Source: JACRFW01 sp964531745
Lineage (GTDB): Bacteria > Patescibacteriota > Patescibacteriia > Magasanikbacterales > GWA2-37-8
Direction: 5' to 3'
DNA: 42,051 nucleotides
Assembly (NCBI GenBank): GCA_964531745.1
Contig: CAZHFX010000005.1
Coordinates: 1 to 42,051 of the forward strand
Shown: in pieces, positions 8,402-15,071 of the stretch
How positions within the stretch are numbered: the first letter of the stretch is position 1
Layout: each line of letters opens with the position of its first letter
Notes under the pieces: generated by a model
Databases searched by the model: none
Seen by the model: the letters and a program-made list of their open reading frames with translations, nothing else
What the model was told of the DNA's origin: nothing
Translations under genes and position numbers: made by a program

Positions 8402-9577
8402 TTAAGATAGCAGTTTTAAAAATGACTCCAATTCTTTCGGAAGAGGCGATTCAGACGTCTGTTTTTCCCCACTCAGGTCGGTGAAGCCGAGTTTGGTTGA
8501 ATGTAAAAATAAACGGCCCAATTTTTTATCCCAAGCGTGTTTGCGTTTTTTTTGGAAGTACAGCGGGTCGCCGACGATGGGGTGATTGTAAGCGAGCAGA
8601 TGGACGCGGATTTGGTGCATGCGGCCGGTGTGGATGGAAACGCGCAACAGAGTAAAATTAACAAAGCGTTTTTCCACGAAGAATTCGGTGCGGGCCTCTT
8701 TTTCGCCGTTGTCATCCTGAGCGTTAGCGAGGGATCCCTTAAGGTTTGTATTTAAGGGATTCTGACCCGCCAACTGGCGGGTCAGAATGACAGATCGGCC
8801 GGCTGAACGTTTGAGCGGCCGGGCGGCCATGCGGGTGCTGTTTTCGCCGCGGGCGATAGGGAAGGTTATTTCATCCCAGTCTTTGGCCACTTTGCCGTGG
8901 GCGAGGGCCAGATATTCTTTTTCAACGGTGCGATTTTTGAATTGATTTTTGAGAAGCTCAAACATTGGTTGAGTACGCGCGATTACCAAAAGACCGGAGG
9001 CTTCTCTGTCAAGTCTATGCACAATTCCTGGTCTGATATTATCACGTGAGGAGAGCTTGCCCCGCACCCCACGTGGTGGGGAGTCGCCGACCTTTTTAAC
9101 TTCGGGATAGTTTTTTACGAGCCAAGCAGTGAGCGTATTTGTTTCGTTGGCTTGAGTGGGGTGAACCAATAAGCCCGATGGTTTATCAATGATGATATAG
9201 TCGGGAGTTTCAGCGATGACTTTTGGAATGAGCGTCAGTTTGTCATTCTGACCTTTCGGCCATGAGCTCAAGGCCGAATGGGCGGAGCGGAGCGGAGCGG
9301 AAGAATCCCTTGCCTTTAATTTTAAGGAATCCTTCCTGCCCGAACGACTGTTGTCGTTCAGTCGGGCGGGCGTTCCACTCAGGATGACAACCGCGTCTCC
9401 TGTTTTCATGGCATCGCCGGCTTTTTTTGGTTTTTTCCCGTTGATGGTGATTTGGTCGAAGGCAATCATTTTTTGCGCCTGCGAACGGCTGATATTCAAA
9501 GTTCCAGCTATCACAACATCAAGCCGCTCTCCGCGGCGGTTGGCTTTGACGATGATTTTTTTGCTGTCATTGGCCAT
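8402..9577 (-). CDS. rluD: RluD-type 23S rRNA pseudouridine synthase with repeat-derived in-frame insertions
   Basis: This enzyme converts uridines in large-subunit rRNA to pseudouridine. The N-terminal S4 RNA-binding domain covers about residues 15-65. The catalytic domain contains IIDKPSGLLVHP and the RPGIVHRLDREASG motif, with catalytic Asp180. At 391 residues it is longer than the usual 300-330. The excess comes from palindromic DNA read in frame: residues about 64-112, about 156-168 and about 262-289. All three lie outside the catalytic motifs and keep the frame open, so the enzyme is probably functional. RluD is the best guess within the RluA/C/D family. The ATG lies 2 nt after the tRNA-Ile 3' end, so no separate ribosome-binding site exists. 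Confidence 0.9.
   Translation of the reverse strand: MANDSKKIIVKANRRGERLDVVIAGTLNISRSQAQKMIAFDQITINGKKPKKAGDAMKTGDAVVILSGTPARLNDNSRSGRKDSLKLKARDSSAPLRSAHSALSSWPKGQNDKLTLIPKVIAETPDYIIIDKPSGLLVHPTQANETNTLTAWLVKNYPEVKKVGDSPPRGVRGKLSSRDNIRPGIVHRLDREASGLLVIARTQPMFELLKNQFKNRTVEKEYLALAHGKVAKDWDEITFPIARGENSTRMAARPLKRSAGRSVILTRQLAGQNPLNTNLKGSLANAQDDNGEKEARTEFFVEKRFVNFTLLRVSIHTGRMHQIRVHLLAYNHPIVGDPLYFQKKRKHAWDKKLGRLFLHSTKLGFTDLSGEKQTSESPLPKELESFLKLLS
8710..8792. repeat. Palindromic interspersed repeat, copy 1 (inside rluD)
   Basis: The 83-nt element has complementary ends (TGTCATCCTGA and TCAGAATGACA). Inside are two further inverted pairs: a perfect CTGACCCGCCA/TGGCGGGTCAG hairpin and GATCCCTTAA/TTAAGGGAT. 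Read with rluD it encodes a segment that starts VIL and ends AQDDN. The same end sequences occur at 9241-9389, 11776-11880 and 34675-34748. Confidence 0.85.
9066..9096. repeat. Short GC-rich palindromic insertion in rluD
   Basis: CCCCAC (9067-9072) and GTGGGG (9076-9081) form a 6-bp stem with a 3-nt loop. Translated, this region gives about 13 residues (SPPRGVRG and following) between the usual GD and RPGIVHRLD of the enzyme, where most RluD proteins have only a few residues. Confidence 0.5.
9241..9389. repeat. Palindromic interspersed repeat, copy 2 (inside rluD)
   Basis: The 149-nt element runs from TGTCATTCTGA to TCAGGATGACA. It holds a nested GCCCGA.../...TCGGGC hairpin, a CGGCC/GGCCG pair, and GGAGC repeated three times. 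Read with rluD it begins VILS and ends GQNDK. It separates the S4 domain from the catalytic domain. Confidence 0.85.
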
Positions 9578-9579
9578 AG

Positions 9580-9652
9580 TGCGCCTGCTTGGATTTGAAC
9601 CAAGGACCCCCGGCTTATAAGACCAGTGCTCTAACCGCTGAGCTACAGGCGC
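9580..9652 (-). tRNA. tRNA-Ile (anticodon UAU)
   Basis: Read leftward, the acceptor stem GCGCCTG/CAGGCGC pairs perfectly with discriminator A. The D arm is GCTC...GAGC and the T arm CTTGG-TTCAAAT-CCAAG. The anticodon loop CTTATAA places TAT at positions 34-36, which reads AUA as isoleucine. No CCA is encoded. Most bacteria read AUA with a CAU tRNA modified to lysidine by TilS, so a UAU gene is noteworthy. It is first in the rluD-gmk-rplS transcript. Confidence 0.93.
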
Positions 9653-9663
9653 AAGCTTCGCTC

Positions 9664-9692
9664 ACTATACCAAAAAAGCCGCATTTTTTCAA
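9664..9692 (-). promoter_or_regulatory. Promoter of tRNA-Ile and the rluD-gmk-rplS run
   Basis: Read leftward: TTGAAA (9687-9692), a 17-nt spacer, TATAGT (9664-9669), with TG one base before the -10 box. The -10 box ends 11 nt before the tRNA 5' end. This is a near-consensus promoter. Confidence 0.75.
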
Positions 9693-9715
9693 GAGTAATT
9701 GTTTAACGTAGCCGG

Positions 9716-9744
9716 TTGCCAGTAGCCGGATAATCTGATAAACT
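9716..9744 (+). promoter_or_regulatory. Predicted promoter of the PAP2 operon
   Basis: TTGCCA (9716-9721), 17 nt, TAAACT (9739-9744). The expected start site is only about 3 nt before ATG 9754, which suggests a nearly leaderless mRNA. Confidence 0.5.
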
Positions 9745-9753
9745 AGTGATATT

Positions 9754-10281
9754 ATGAATTGGAACGCCGGGCTTTTCTTCAAAATAAACGCTCTGGTTGG
9801 CAAACATCGCTGGCTGGATGCATTTGGCCGATATGGCGCGGAATGGGCGATTGTGGCGATGGTAGGCTGGTATAGCTCCAGCGTTTTTATTGAACGCTGG
9901 CCCAATCGTTTCGCGGCAATGTCATTTTTGTCGTGGACTTTTGGCGTTTGGGTTGTCGGCTGGCTCATTGATATGGGTATTGGTTATTTGGCGCGCGAGC
10001 CTCGTCCGCATATTACTTATCCGGCGAGCAAGATTTTGTTCGTCCCGATACAGAGCTGGAAATCGTTTCCGTCGGACCACGCCATGAGCGCCTGGCTCAT
10101 GGTTTTTCTGGCGATGCTCGCGCGCGTGCCCGGGTTGGAGGTTTTGTTGCTGTTGGCTCTTTGGGTGAGCTGGGGGAGAGTGTACGCCGGGGCGCATTAC
10201 CCGGGGGACGTGGCGGGCGGGTTTTTGATGGCCGGTGTAATAGCGACAGCCAGTCATTTTGTCTTGGCGCGATTTTTTTAG
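9754..10281 (+). CDS. PAP2-family membrane phosphatase
   Basis: This 175-residue membrane protein carries the three-part PAP2 phosphatase signature: REPRPH, then SFPSDHAMSAW (the PSGH-like motif, His accepting phosphate), then RVYAGAHYPGDVAGG (the SR-H-D motif). Hydrophobic helices lie around and between them. Family members remove phosphate from lipid phosphates such as undecaprenyl pyrophosphate or phosphatidic acid. Recycling of the undecaprenyl carrier is an attractive role beside sugar-nucleotide and MltG genes, but the substrate is not shown by sequence. The nucleotidyltransferase follows after 6 nt. Confidence 0.88.
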   Translation: MNWNAGLFFKINALVGKHRWLDAFGRYGAEWAIVAMVGWYSSSVFIERWPNRFAAMSFLSWTFGVWVVGWLIDMGIGYLAREPRPHITYPASKILFVPIQSWKSFPSDHAMSAWLMVFLAMLARVPGLEVLLLLALWVSWGRVYAGAHYPGDVAGGFLMAGVIATASHFVLARFF

Positions 10282-10287
10282 CAAGAT

Positions 10288-10986
10288 ATGCATGTTATTA
10301 TTTTGGCCGGAGGGCTTGGCACGCGTTTGCGCCCGCTGACTGACGCGACGCCGAAACCTCTTTTGCCGGTGAAGGGAAAACCGATAATTGAGCACGCCAT
10401 ATTAAATTTCGCTCGGCATGGCGTCAAAGATGTTATTTTGTCGGTGGGGTATCACGCTGGAAAAATCCGCGACTATTTTGGCCAGGGCGATAAATGGGGG
10501 GTGAATATAGACTATGCCATAGAAACCGAACCGCTGGGCACCGGCGGCGCGCTTAAAAAAGCGGCTGAGGGGCTTGCAGGCACATTTTTGGCGATTAACG
10601 GGGACAATTTAGCGGATTTTGATTGGACCCGGATGTTGAGCGCCCATCGGGACAGCGGAGCGCAGATTACGTTGGCGCTTTTTCCAGTAGAAGATGTGAC
10701 CCAATATGGCATTGCTCGTTTAGACGGCTCCAAAATTTTAGAGTTTATTGAAAAACCGGCCCGCGAGGCGGCGCCGACTAACCTGAACAATGCCGGTGGC
10801 TATATTTTTGAGCATACTGTTCTCGCTATGTTGCCCGATGGCCAGTGTTCTGTTGAAAAAGATTGTTTTGCCAAGTTGGCGCCGAGCGGCGTCGTCTCTG
10901 CCTTTCATCACAGCGGCCAGTGGTATCCGACAGATACTTTGGAAAAATACCAAAAAGCCGACAGTGATTTTTTACCACTTTTGTAA
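10288..10986 (+). CDS. Sugar-1-phosphate nucleotidyltransferase
   Basis: The 232-residue enzyme has the NTP_transferase start LAGGLGTRLRPLT and the following PKPLLPVKGKPII. ETEPLGTGGALK comes next, then the metal-site NGDNLADFDW and FIEKP. Such enzymes join an NTP and a sugar 1-phosphate to make NDP-sugars and pyrophosphate. The short form without a C-terminal hexapeptide domain resembles mannose-1-phosphate guanylyltransferase or MurU-like uridylyltransferases. I cannot choose the nucleotide or sugar from sequence alone. The phosphomannomutase-like gene at 21899 could supply the substrate. mltG starts 12 nt downstream. Confidence 0.9.
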   Translation: MHVIILAGGLGTRLRPLTDATPKPLLPVKGKPIIEHAILNFARHGVKDVILSVGYHAGKIRDYFGQGDKWGVNIDYAIETEPLGTGGALKKAAEGLAGTFLAINGDNLADFDWTRMLSAHRDSGAQITLALFPVEDVTQYGIARLDGSKILEFIEKPAREAAPTNLNNAGGYIFEHTVLAMLPDGQCSVEKDCFAKLAPSGVVSAFHHSGQWYPTDTLEKYQKADSDFLPLL

Positions 10987-10998
10987 ACAAGTTTTTTT

Positions 10999-11766
10999 AT
11001 GAGCAGATTTTTGGCGGCCATTCTTTTGATCGCGGCGGCGCTGTTAGGAATTTGGAAGTTGTACCGGTACACCCATCCGGTGTACGCGCCTTTGCCGCCG
11101 CGTGAGGAAATAACTTTGACCATCATCCCCGGCTGGGATTTGCGCGATGTGGCGGCGTACTTGGTAATGCGGGGTGTTGTTTCGTCAACCGGCGACGTCT
11201 ACGCGGTAACCGGTGTTCCCGGCAAAGATATTAACAGCGCCGAGGGCAGTTTAGCTCCGGAGACAATCCGATTTTTCAAAGGGGCGCCGGTTAAGGAAGT
11301 AATCAAGGCATTTTATGATGTTCGCGTGAAGCAGTTAACTCAAGAGACGCGGGCGGAAATGGAACGTCGGCGCATTACGTATTTGGAACTTTTGACTATG
11401 GCGAGCATTGTGGAAAAAGAAACGAAGCGCGACGAAGATCGGGCGAAAGTGGCGGATATTTTGTGGCGTAGAAAAATGAAAAATTGGGCTTTGCAAGTTG
11501 ATTCCAGCGTGCATTACGCGACAGGCAAGAACGGAGATGTGTTTACCACGGACCGAGAGCGCGCGGTTGATTCTCCGTGGAATACTTATAAATATTCGGG
11601 CTTGCCGCCCGGCCCCATTTGTATGCCCAGCATTGAGTCAATTCAGGCGGCTTTGTATCCAGAAAAAAATGAGTATTGGTATTTTTTGAGCGGGAACGAC
11701 GGCCAGATGCGTTACGCGAAAACACTGGAAGAGCATAATTTGAATAGAATGAAGTATCTACGATAA
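10999..11766 (+). CDS. mltG: Endolytic murein transglycosylase MltG-like (YceG family), short form
   Basis: MltG cleaves newly made glycan strands and sets their length. The 255-residue protein starts with a membrane helix (about 3-22). A LysM-like region with IPGWDLRDVAAYL follows. EGSLAPETIRF matches the family's EGYLFPDTYRF motif. The catalytic glutamate stands in ASIVEKET, followed by LQVDSSVHYATG and YKYSGLPPGPICMPS. It is shorter than typical MltG (about 330-350), having lost part of the N-terminal region. It lies behind the nucleotidyltransferase in one operon. Confidence 0.9.
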   Translation: MSRFLAAILLIAAALLGIWKLYRYTHPVYAPLPPREEITLTIIPGWDLRDVAAYLVMRGVVSSTGDVYAVTGVPGKDINSAEGSLAPETIRFFKGAPVKEVIKAFYDVRVKQLTQETRAEMERRRITYLELLTMASIVEKETKRDEDRAKVADILWRRKMKNWALQVDSSVHYATGKNGDVFTTDRERAVDSPWNTYKYSGLPPGPICMPSIESIQAALYPEKNEYWYFLSGNDGQMRYAKTLEEHNLNRMKYLR

Positions 11767-11775
11767 AAATTAAAT

Positions 11776-11880
11776 TGTCATCCAGAGCGAAGCGAAGGAT
11801 CTTCCGAATATTCGTCCGGCTCAATCGCATGCTGTGATTGAGAAATAGGAAGATTCTTCGGCTACGGCCTCTGAATGACA
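11776..11880. repeat. Palindromic interspersed repeat, copy 3 (between mltG and queA)
   Basis: The 105-nt element runs from TGTCATCCAGAGCG to CTGAATGACA with complementary ends. Inner inverted pairs include GATCTTCC/GGAAGATT and CTCAATC/GATTGAG. It ends 8 nt before the queA ATG, so it forms the whole leader of queA. Its ends match the copies inside rluD and tsaD. Confidence 0.85.
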
Positions 11881-11888
11881 GTCACAAT

Positions 11889-12974
11889 ATGCTAACCAGC
11901 GATTTTAATTACAATTTACCTCCGGATTTGATTGCCCAGACACCGGCTGTGCCAAGGGACAGTTCGCGCTTGCTGGCGGTTGATCGGAGGCGGCAGACTT
12001 TTCAAGATAAACATTTTTTTGAGATTACTGAATATTTGCGGGAAGGCGATTTGGTGGTGTGGAATAATTCAAAAGTGTTTAAAGCGCGTCTTCATGGGCG
12101 GGTGATACTCAACAATCCAGCGGATGGCATTGAAGAGGAGTTTGAACCAACCGGAAAGATATTGAACGCCCCGGAGGTGGAAATTTTTTTGGTCAGACCG
12201 ATGGAAAACAAGGGAGTGTGGAAGACGCTCGCGAAGCCCGGTCGTAAACTTCGGCTGGGCATGAAAGTGCAATTCGCTCCTGATTTTATGGGTGAGGTGC
12301 TTTTAAAAGAGGAAGATGGGGTTATTCTCATACAGTTTGGAGAAGACGACCTGGCTGTACGGGCGAAGGCGAATAAATACGGCGAAGTGCCAACTCCGCT
12401 GTATATACATAATGAACAAACGAGCGAACGGTACCAGACGGTATACGCGAAGCACGAAGGGTCGGTGGCGGCGCCCACCGCCGGGTTTCACTTTACGCCG
12501 GAATTGATTGAGAAGCTGGAGAAAAAGGGTGTGCGGTTTGCCGAGGTAACACTCCATGTTGGTTTGGGCACTTTTTTACCTGTAAAAACGGCCAAGGTTG
12601 AGGATCATCATATGCACAGTGAATGGGTGGAGCTCACGGCCAAGAATGCTGACTTGATAAATCAGGCCAAAGCCGAGGGGCGGCGGGTGGTGGCAGTGGG
12701 CACCACCACCGTTCGGACGTTGGAGGGGCTGGCGCGGCTGTTTGATGGAAGCCTTAGGGCATATAGCGGTGACATTAACATTTTTATCATCCCCGGTTTT
12801 GAATTTAAAATTATTGACGCTCTCATTACCAATTTTCATATTCCCGAATCAACACTTCTTATGCTGGCGTCCGCTTTCATCGGTGATCGCAAGTTCACTT
12901 TAGAGTGTTATGAGCGCGCCATTCGCGAGCGTTACCGGTTTTACAGTTTTGGCGATGCCATGCTCATTAAGTGA
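11889..12974 (+). CDS. queA: S-adenosylmethionine:tRNA ribosyltransferase-isomerase
   Basis: QueA moves the ribosyl part of SAM onto 7-aminomethyl-deazaguanine in tRNA, making epoxyqueuosine. The N-terminus (residues 4-20: DFNYNLPPDLIAQTPA) and EGSVAAPTAGFHFTPEL are diagnostic. So are HVGLGTFLPV, VGTTTVRTLE and ITNFHIPESTLLMLASAF. From ATG 11889 it has 361 residues, a normal length. An upstream ATG at 11838 lies within the palindromic repeat and would add 17 unrelated residues. No Shine-Dalgarno site is visible. The next gene, recG, starts close to its stop. Confidence 0.95.
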   Translation: MLTSDFNYNLPPDLIAQTPAVPRDSSRLLAVDRRRQTFQDKHFFEITEYLREGDLVVWNNSKVFKARLHGRVILNNPADGIEEEFEPTGKILNAPEVEIFLVRPMENKGVWKTLAKPGRKLRLGMKVQFAPDFMGEVLLKEEDGVILIQFGEDDLAVRAKANKYGEVPTPLYIHNEQTSERYQTVYAKHEGSVAAPTAGFHFTPELIEKLEKKGVRFAEVTLHVGLGTFLPVKTAKVEDHHMHSEWVELTAKNADLINQAKAEGRRVVAVGTTTVRTLEGLARLFDGSLRAYSGDINIFIIPGFEFKIIDALITNFHIPESTLLMLASAFIGDRKFTLECYERAIRERYRFYSFGDAMLIK

Positions 12975-12991
12975 TTATTTCTTACGGTTCT

Positions 12992-15061
12992 ATGCAGTTT
13001 TTGACTCCGATCAGCCAATTTTCCCGAGTGGGTAAAACTACGGCTAAATATCTGGAGCGATTAGGGGTCAGAACAGCCAAAGATTTGCTTTATTATTTTC
13101 CTTTTCGTTACGAAGATTTTCGCCAGATCGTGCCGATTGCCAACCTTCAAGAGGGAGCGGCGGTGACGGTGTCGGGTAAGCTTGAACTGATCGCGAATCG
13201 GCGCAGTTTTAGAACGCGCAAGATTGTGACTGAAGCGCTGGTGGCCGATGACACCGGCAGCGTCAGGGTGGTGTGGTTTAATCAGCCGTTTTTGGCGGAT
13301 ACGCTTAATACCGGCGACGAGCTTTTTATTTCCGGTGTAGTGAAGGTTGACGCGCTGGGGCCGCAGTTCGCTGGTCCGGTATATGAGAAGAAAACCGGCG
13401 GCGAACCGACGCATACGGCCAGGCTTGTGCCAATTTATCCGCTCACTGGCGGAGTAACTCAAAAACAGTTGCGTTTTCTCGTTAAACAGGCTCTCCCGCT
13501 CGCGGCATCTTTACCGGAGTGGTTGCCGGAAAAGTTCCAGCGCGATAATCGTCTTATCTCGCTCCCGCGGGCGCTGGCGCTGGTCCACTTTCCTTCTGAT
13601 ACTAATGACATTCAGACTGCCACTAAGCGTTTGAAATTTGATGAGCTTTTTACTCTTCAGCTCCAAGCCGCGTTAGCGCGCCGGGAATTCTCTGAACGGC
13701 GAGCGGCTCGGCTGGTTTTTTTTGAAGCGGAAATACAGTCGTTAGTGAAGTCACTGCCTTTTGCGTTGACTAAATCGCAGAAAGTAGCGGCTTGGGAAAT
13801 TTTGAAAGGTTTGGATAGAGACGCGCCGATGAATCGTCTGCTTTCCGGAGACGTCGGCTCTGGTAAAACCGTGGTGGCGGCGATCGCGTTGTACACGGCC
13901 GTATTGAATAAATATCAGGCGGTCTTGATGGCTCCGACGGAAGTGCTAGCCGAACAGCATTACGCTTCGCTCAATGGCCTGCTTAACTCCCGAGCGCGTC
14001 TAGGCCTGCTCGTCCAATCGTCCCAACGCGTATCGCGCGGCGATTTGCTTGGCAAAACAAAAGCGGCGCAGAAACGCGCATTTATTAAAGCCATTAAATC
14101 TGGAGAAATTGATATTGTCGTCGGCACCCAGGCGCTGCTGGAAGACGCTGTTGATTTTCGGAATTTAGCGCTCGTTATTGTTGACGAACAGCATCGTTTC
14201 GGGGTGATGCAGAGAAATATCATTAAAACTAAGGGACGGGGAGCACATTTTTTGAGTATGACCGCCACTCCCATTCCGCGGTCGCTCGCGCTTCTCTTAT
14301 ATGGCGATTTGGATGTGTCGCAGATTCGGGAATTGCCGCCGGGAAGAAAGCCTGTTATCACGCGTTTAGTTGACCCGGTGAATCGCAATAAAGCCTACCA
14401 GTTTATTCGCGACCAAATTCGTCGAGGAAGGCAGGCATTCGTGGTGTGTCCGCTGATTGAAGACACCAACCCGGAGAGCGTAGAAAAAAAATCAGTCTTG
14501 TCCGAATACGTTAAGCTGGCGCAGAAAATTTTTCCGGATCTGCGCGTTCGTTTTCTTCACGGCAAGTTAAAAGCGGCGGAGAAGGAGGTTGCTTTGGCTG
14601 ATTTTAAAAATCGTCAAGCGGATATTTTGGTCGCGACATCCGTGATTGAAGTGGGTATTGATATGCCTAACGCGAGCGTCATGATGGTGGAAGGGGCGGA
14701 GCGATTTGGTTTGGCTCAATTGCACCAGTTTCGTGGCCGGGTCGGCCGTTCCAGCCACCAGTCGTATTGTTTGCTTTTTACGGAAGACGCTTCCCAGGCC
14801 GCCCTAGAGCGGTTAAAGTATTTTGAACAACACAATGACGGTTTCGCGCTCGCGGAAAAAGATTTAGAACTGCGCGGGCCCGGCGAGGTGTATGGCACGG
14901 AACAGAGCGGAATGATGCAGCTCCGGCTTTCCACGCTGGCTGACCAGGAACTGATTAAAAGCGCCCGAACGGCGGCGGAGAATATCGCTCCCGAAATACA
15001 AAAATACCCGGCCATTGCCCGGCATATCGGCCCGGAAAAGAGGGTAATACATCTAGAGTAA
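12992..15061 (+). CDS. recG: ATP-dependent DNA helicase RecG
   Basis: RecG remodels stalled replication forks and branched recombination intermediates. The N-terminal wedge has GVGPKT-like SRVGKTTAKYLERLG and an OB segment (AVTVSGKLELI). The motor motifs are SGDVGSGKTVVA (Walker A), DEQHRFG (Walker B) and MTATPIPRSLAL. Also present are ATSVIEVGIDMPNA and HQFRGRVGRSSHQSYC. From ATG 12992 the product has 689 residues, a normal length. A GTG at 12971 would overlap the queA stop by 4 nt and is the alternative start. It is the last gene of the PAP2-to-recG run and is convergent with the amidase gene. Confidence 0.95.
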   Translation: MQFLTPISQFSRVGKTTAKYLERLGVRTAKDLLYYFPFRYEDFRQIVPIANLQEGAAVTVSGKLELIANRRSFRTRKIVTEALVADDTGSVRVVWFNQPFLADTLNTGDELFISGVVKVDALGPQFAGPVYEKKTGGEPTHTARLVPIYPLTGGVTQKQLRFLVKQALPLAASLPEWLPEKFQRDNRLISLPRALALVHFPSDTNDIQTATKRLKFDELFTLQLQAALARREFSERRAARLVFFEAEIQSLVKSLPFALTKSQKVAAWEILKGLDRDAPMNRLLSGDVGSGKTVVAAIALYTAVLNKYQAVLMAPTEVLAEQHYASLNGLLNSRARLGLLVQSSQRVSRGDLLGKTKAAQKRAFIKAIKSGEIDIVVGTQALLEDAVDFRNLALVIVDEQHRFGVMQRNIIKTKGRGAHFLSMTATPIPRSLALLLYGDLDVSQIRELPPGRKPVITRLVDPVNRNKAYQFIRDQIRRGRQAFVVCPLIEDTNPESVEKKSVLSEYVKLAQKIFPDLRVRFLHGKLKAAEKEVALADFKNRQADILVATSVIEVGIDMPNASVMMVEGAERFGLAQLHQFRGRVGRSSHQSYCLLFTEDASQAALERLKYFEQHNDGFALAEKDLELRGPGEVYGTEQSGMMQLRLSTLADQELIKSARTAAENIAPEIQKYPAIARHIGPEKRVIHLE

Positions 15062-15071
15062 GCGCGGAAGA

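Noticed and set aside
11838..11888. A 17-residue N-terminal extension of QueA
   Set aside because: It is encoded by the palindromic repeat and is absent from the family; ATG 11889 gives the normal N-terminus.
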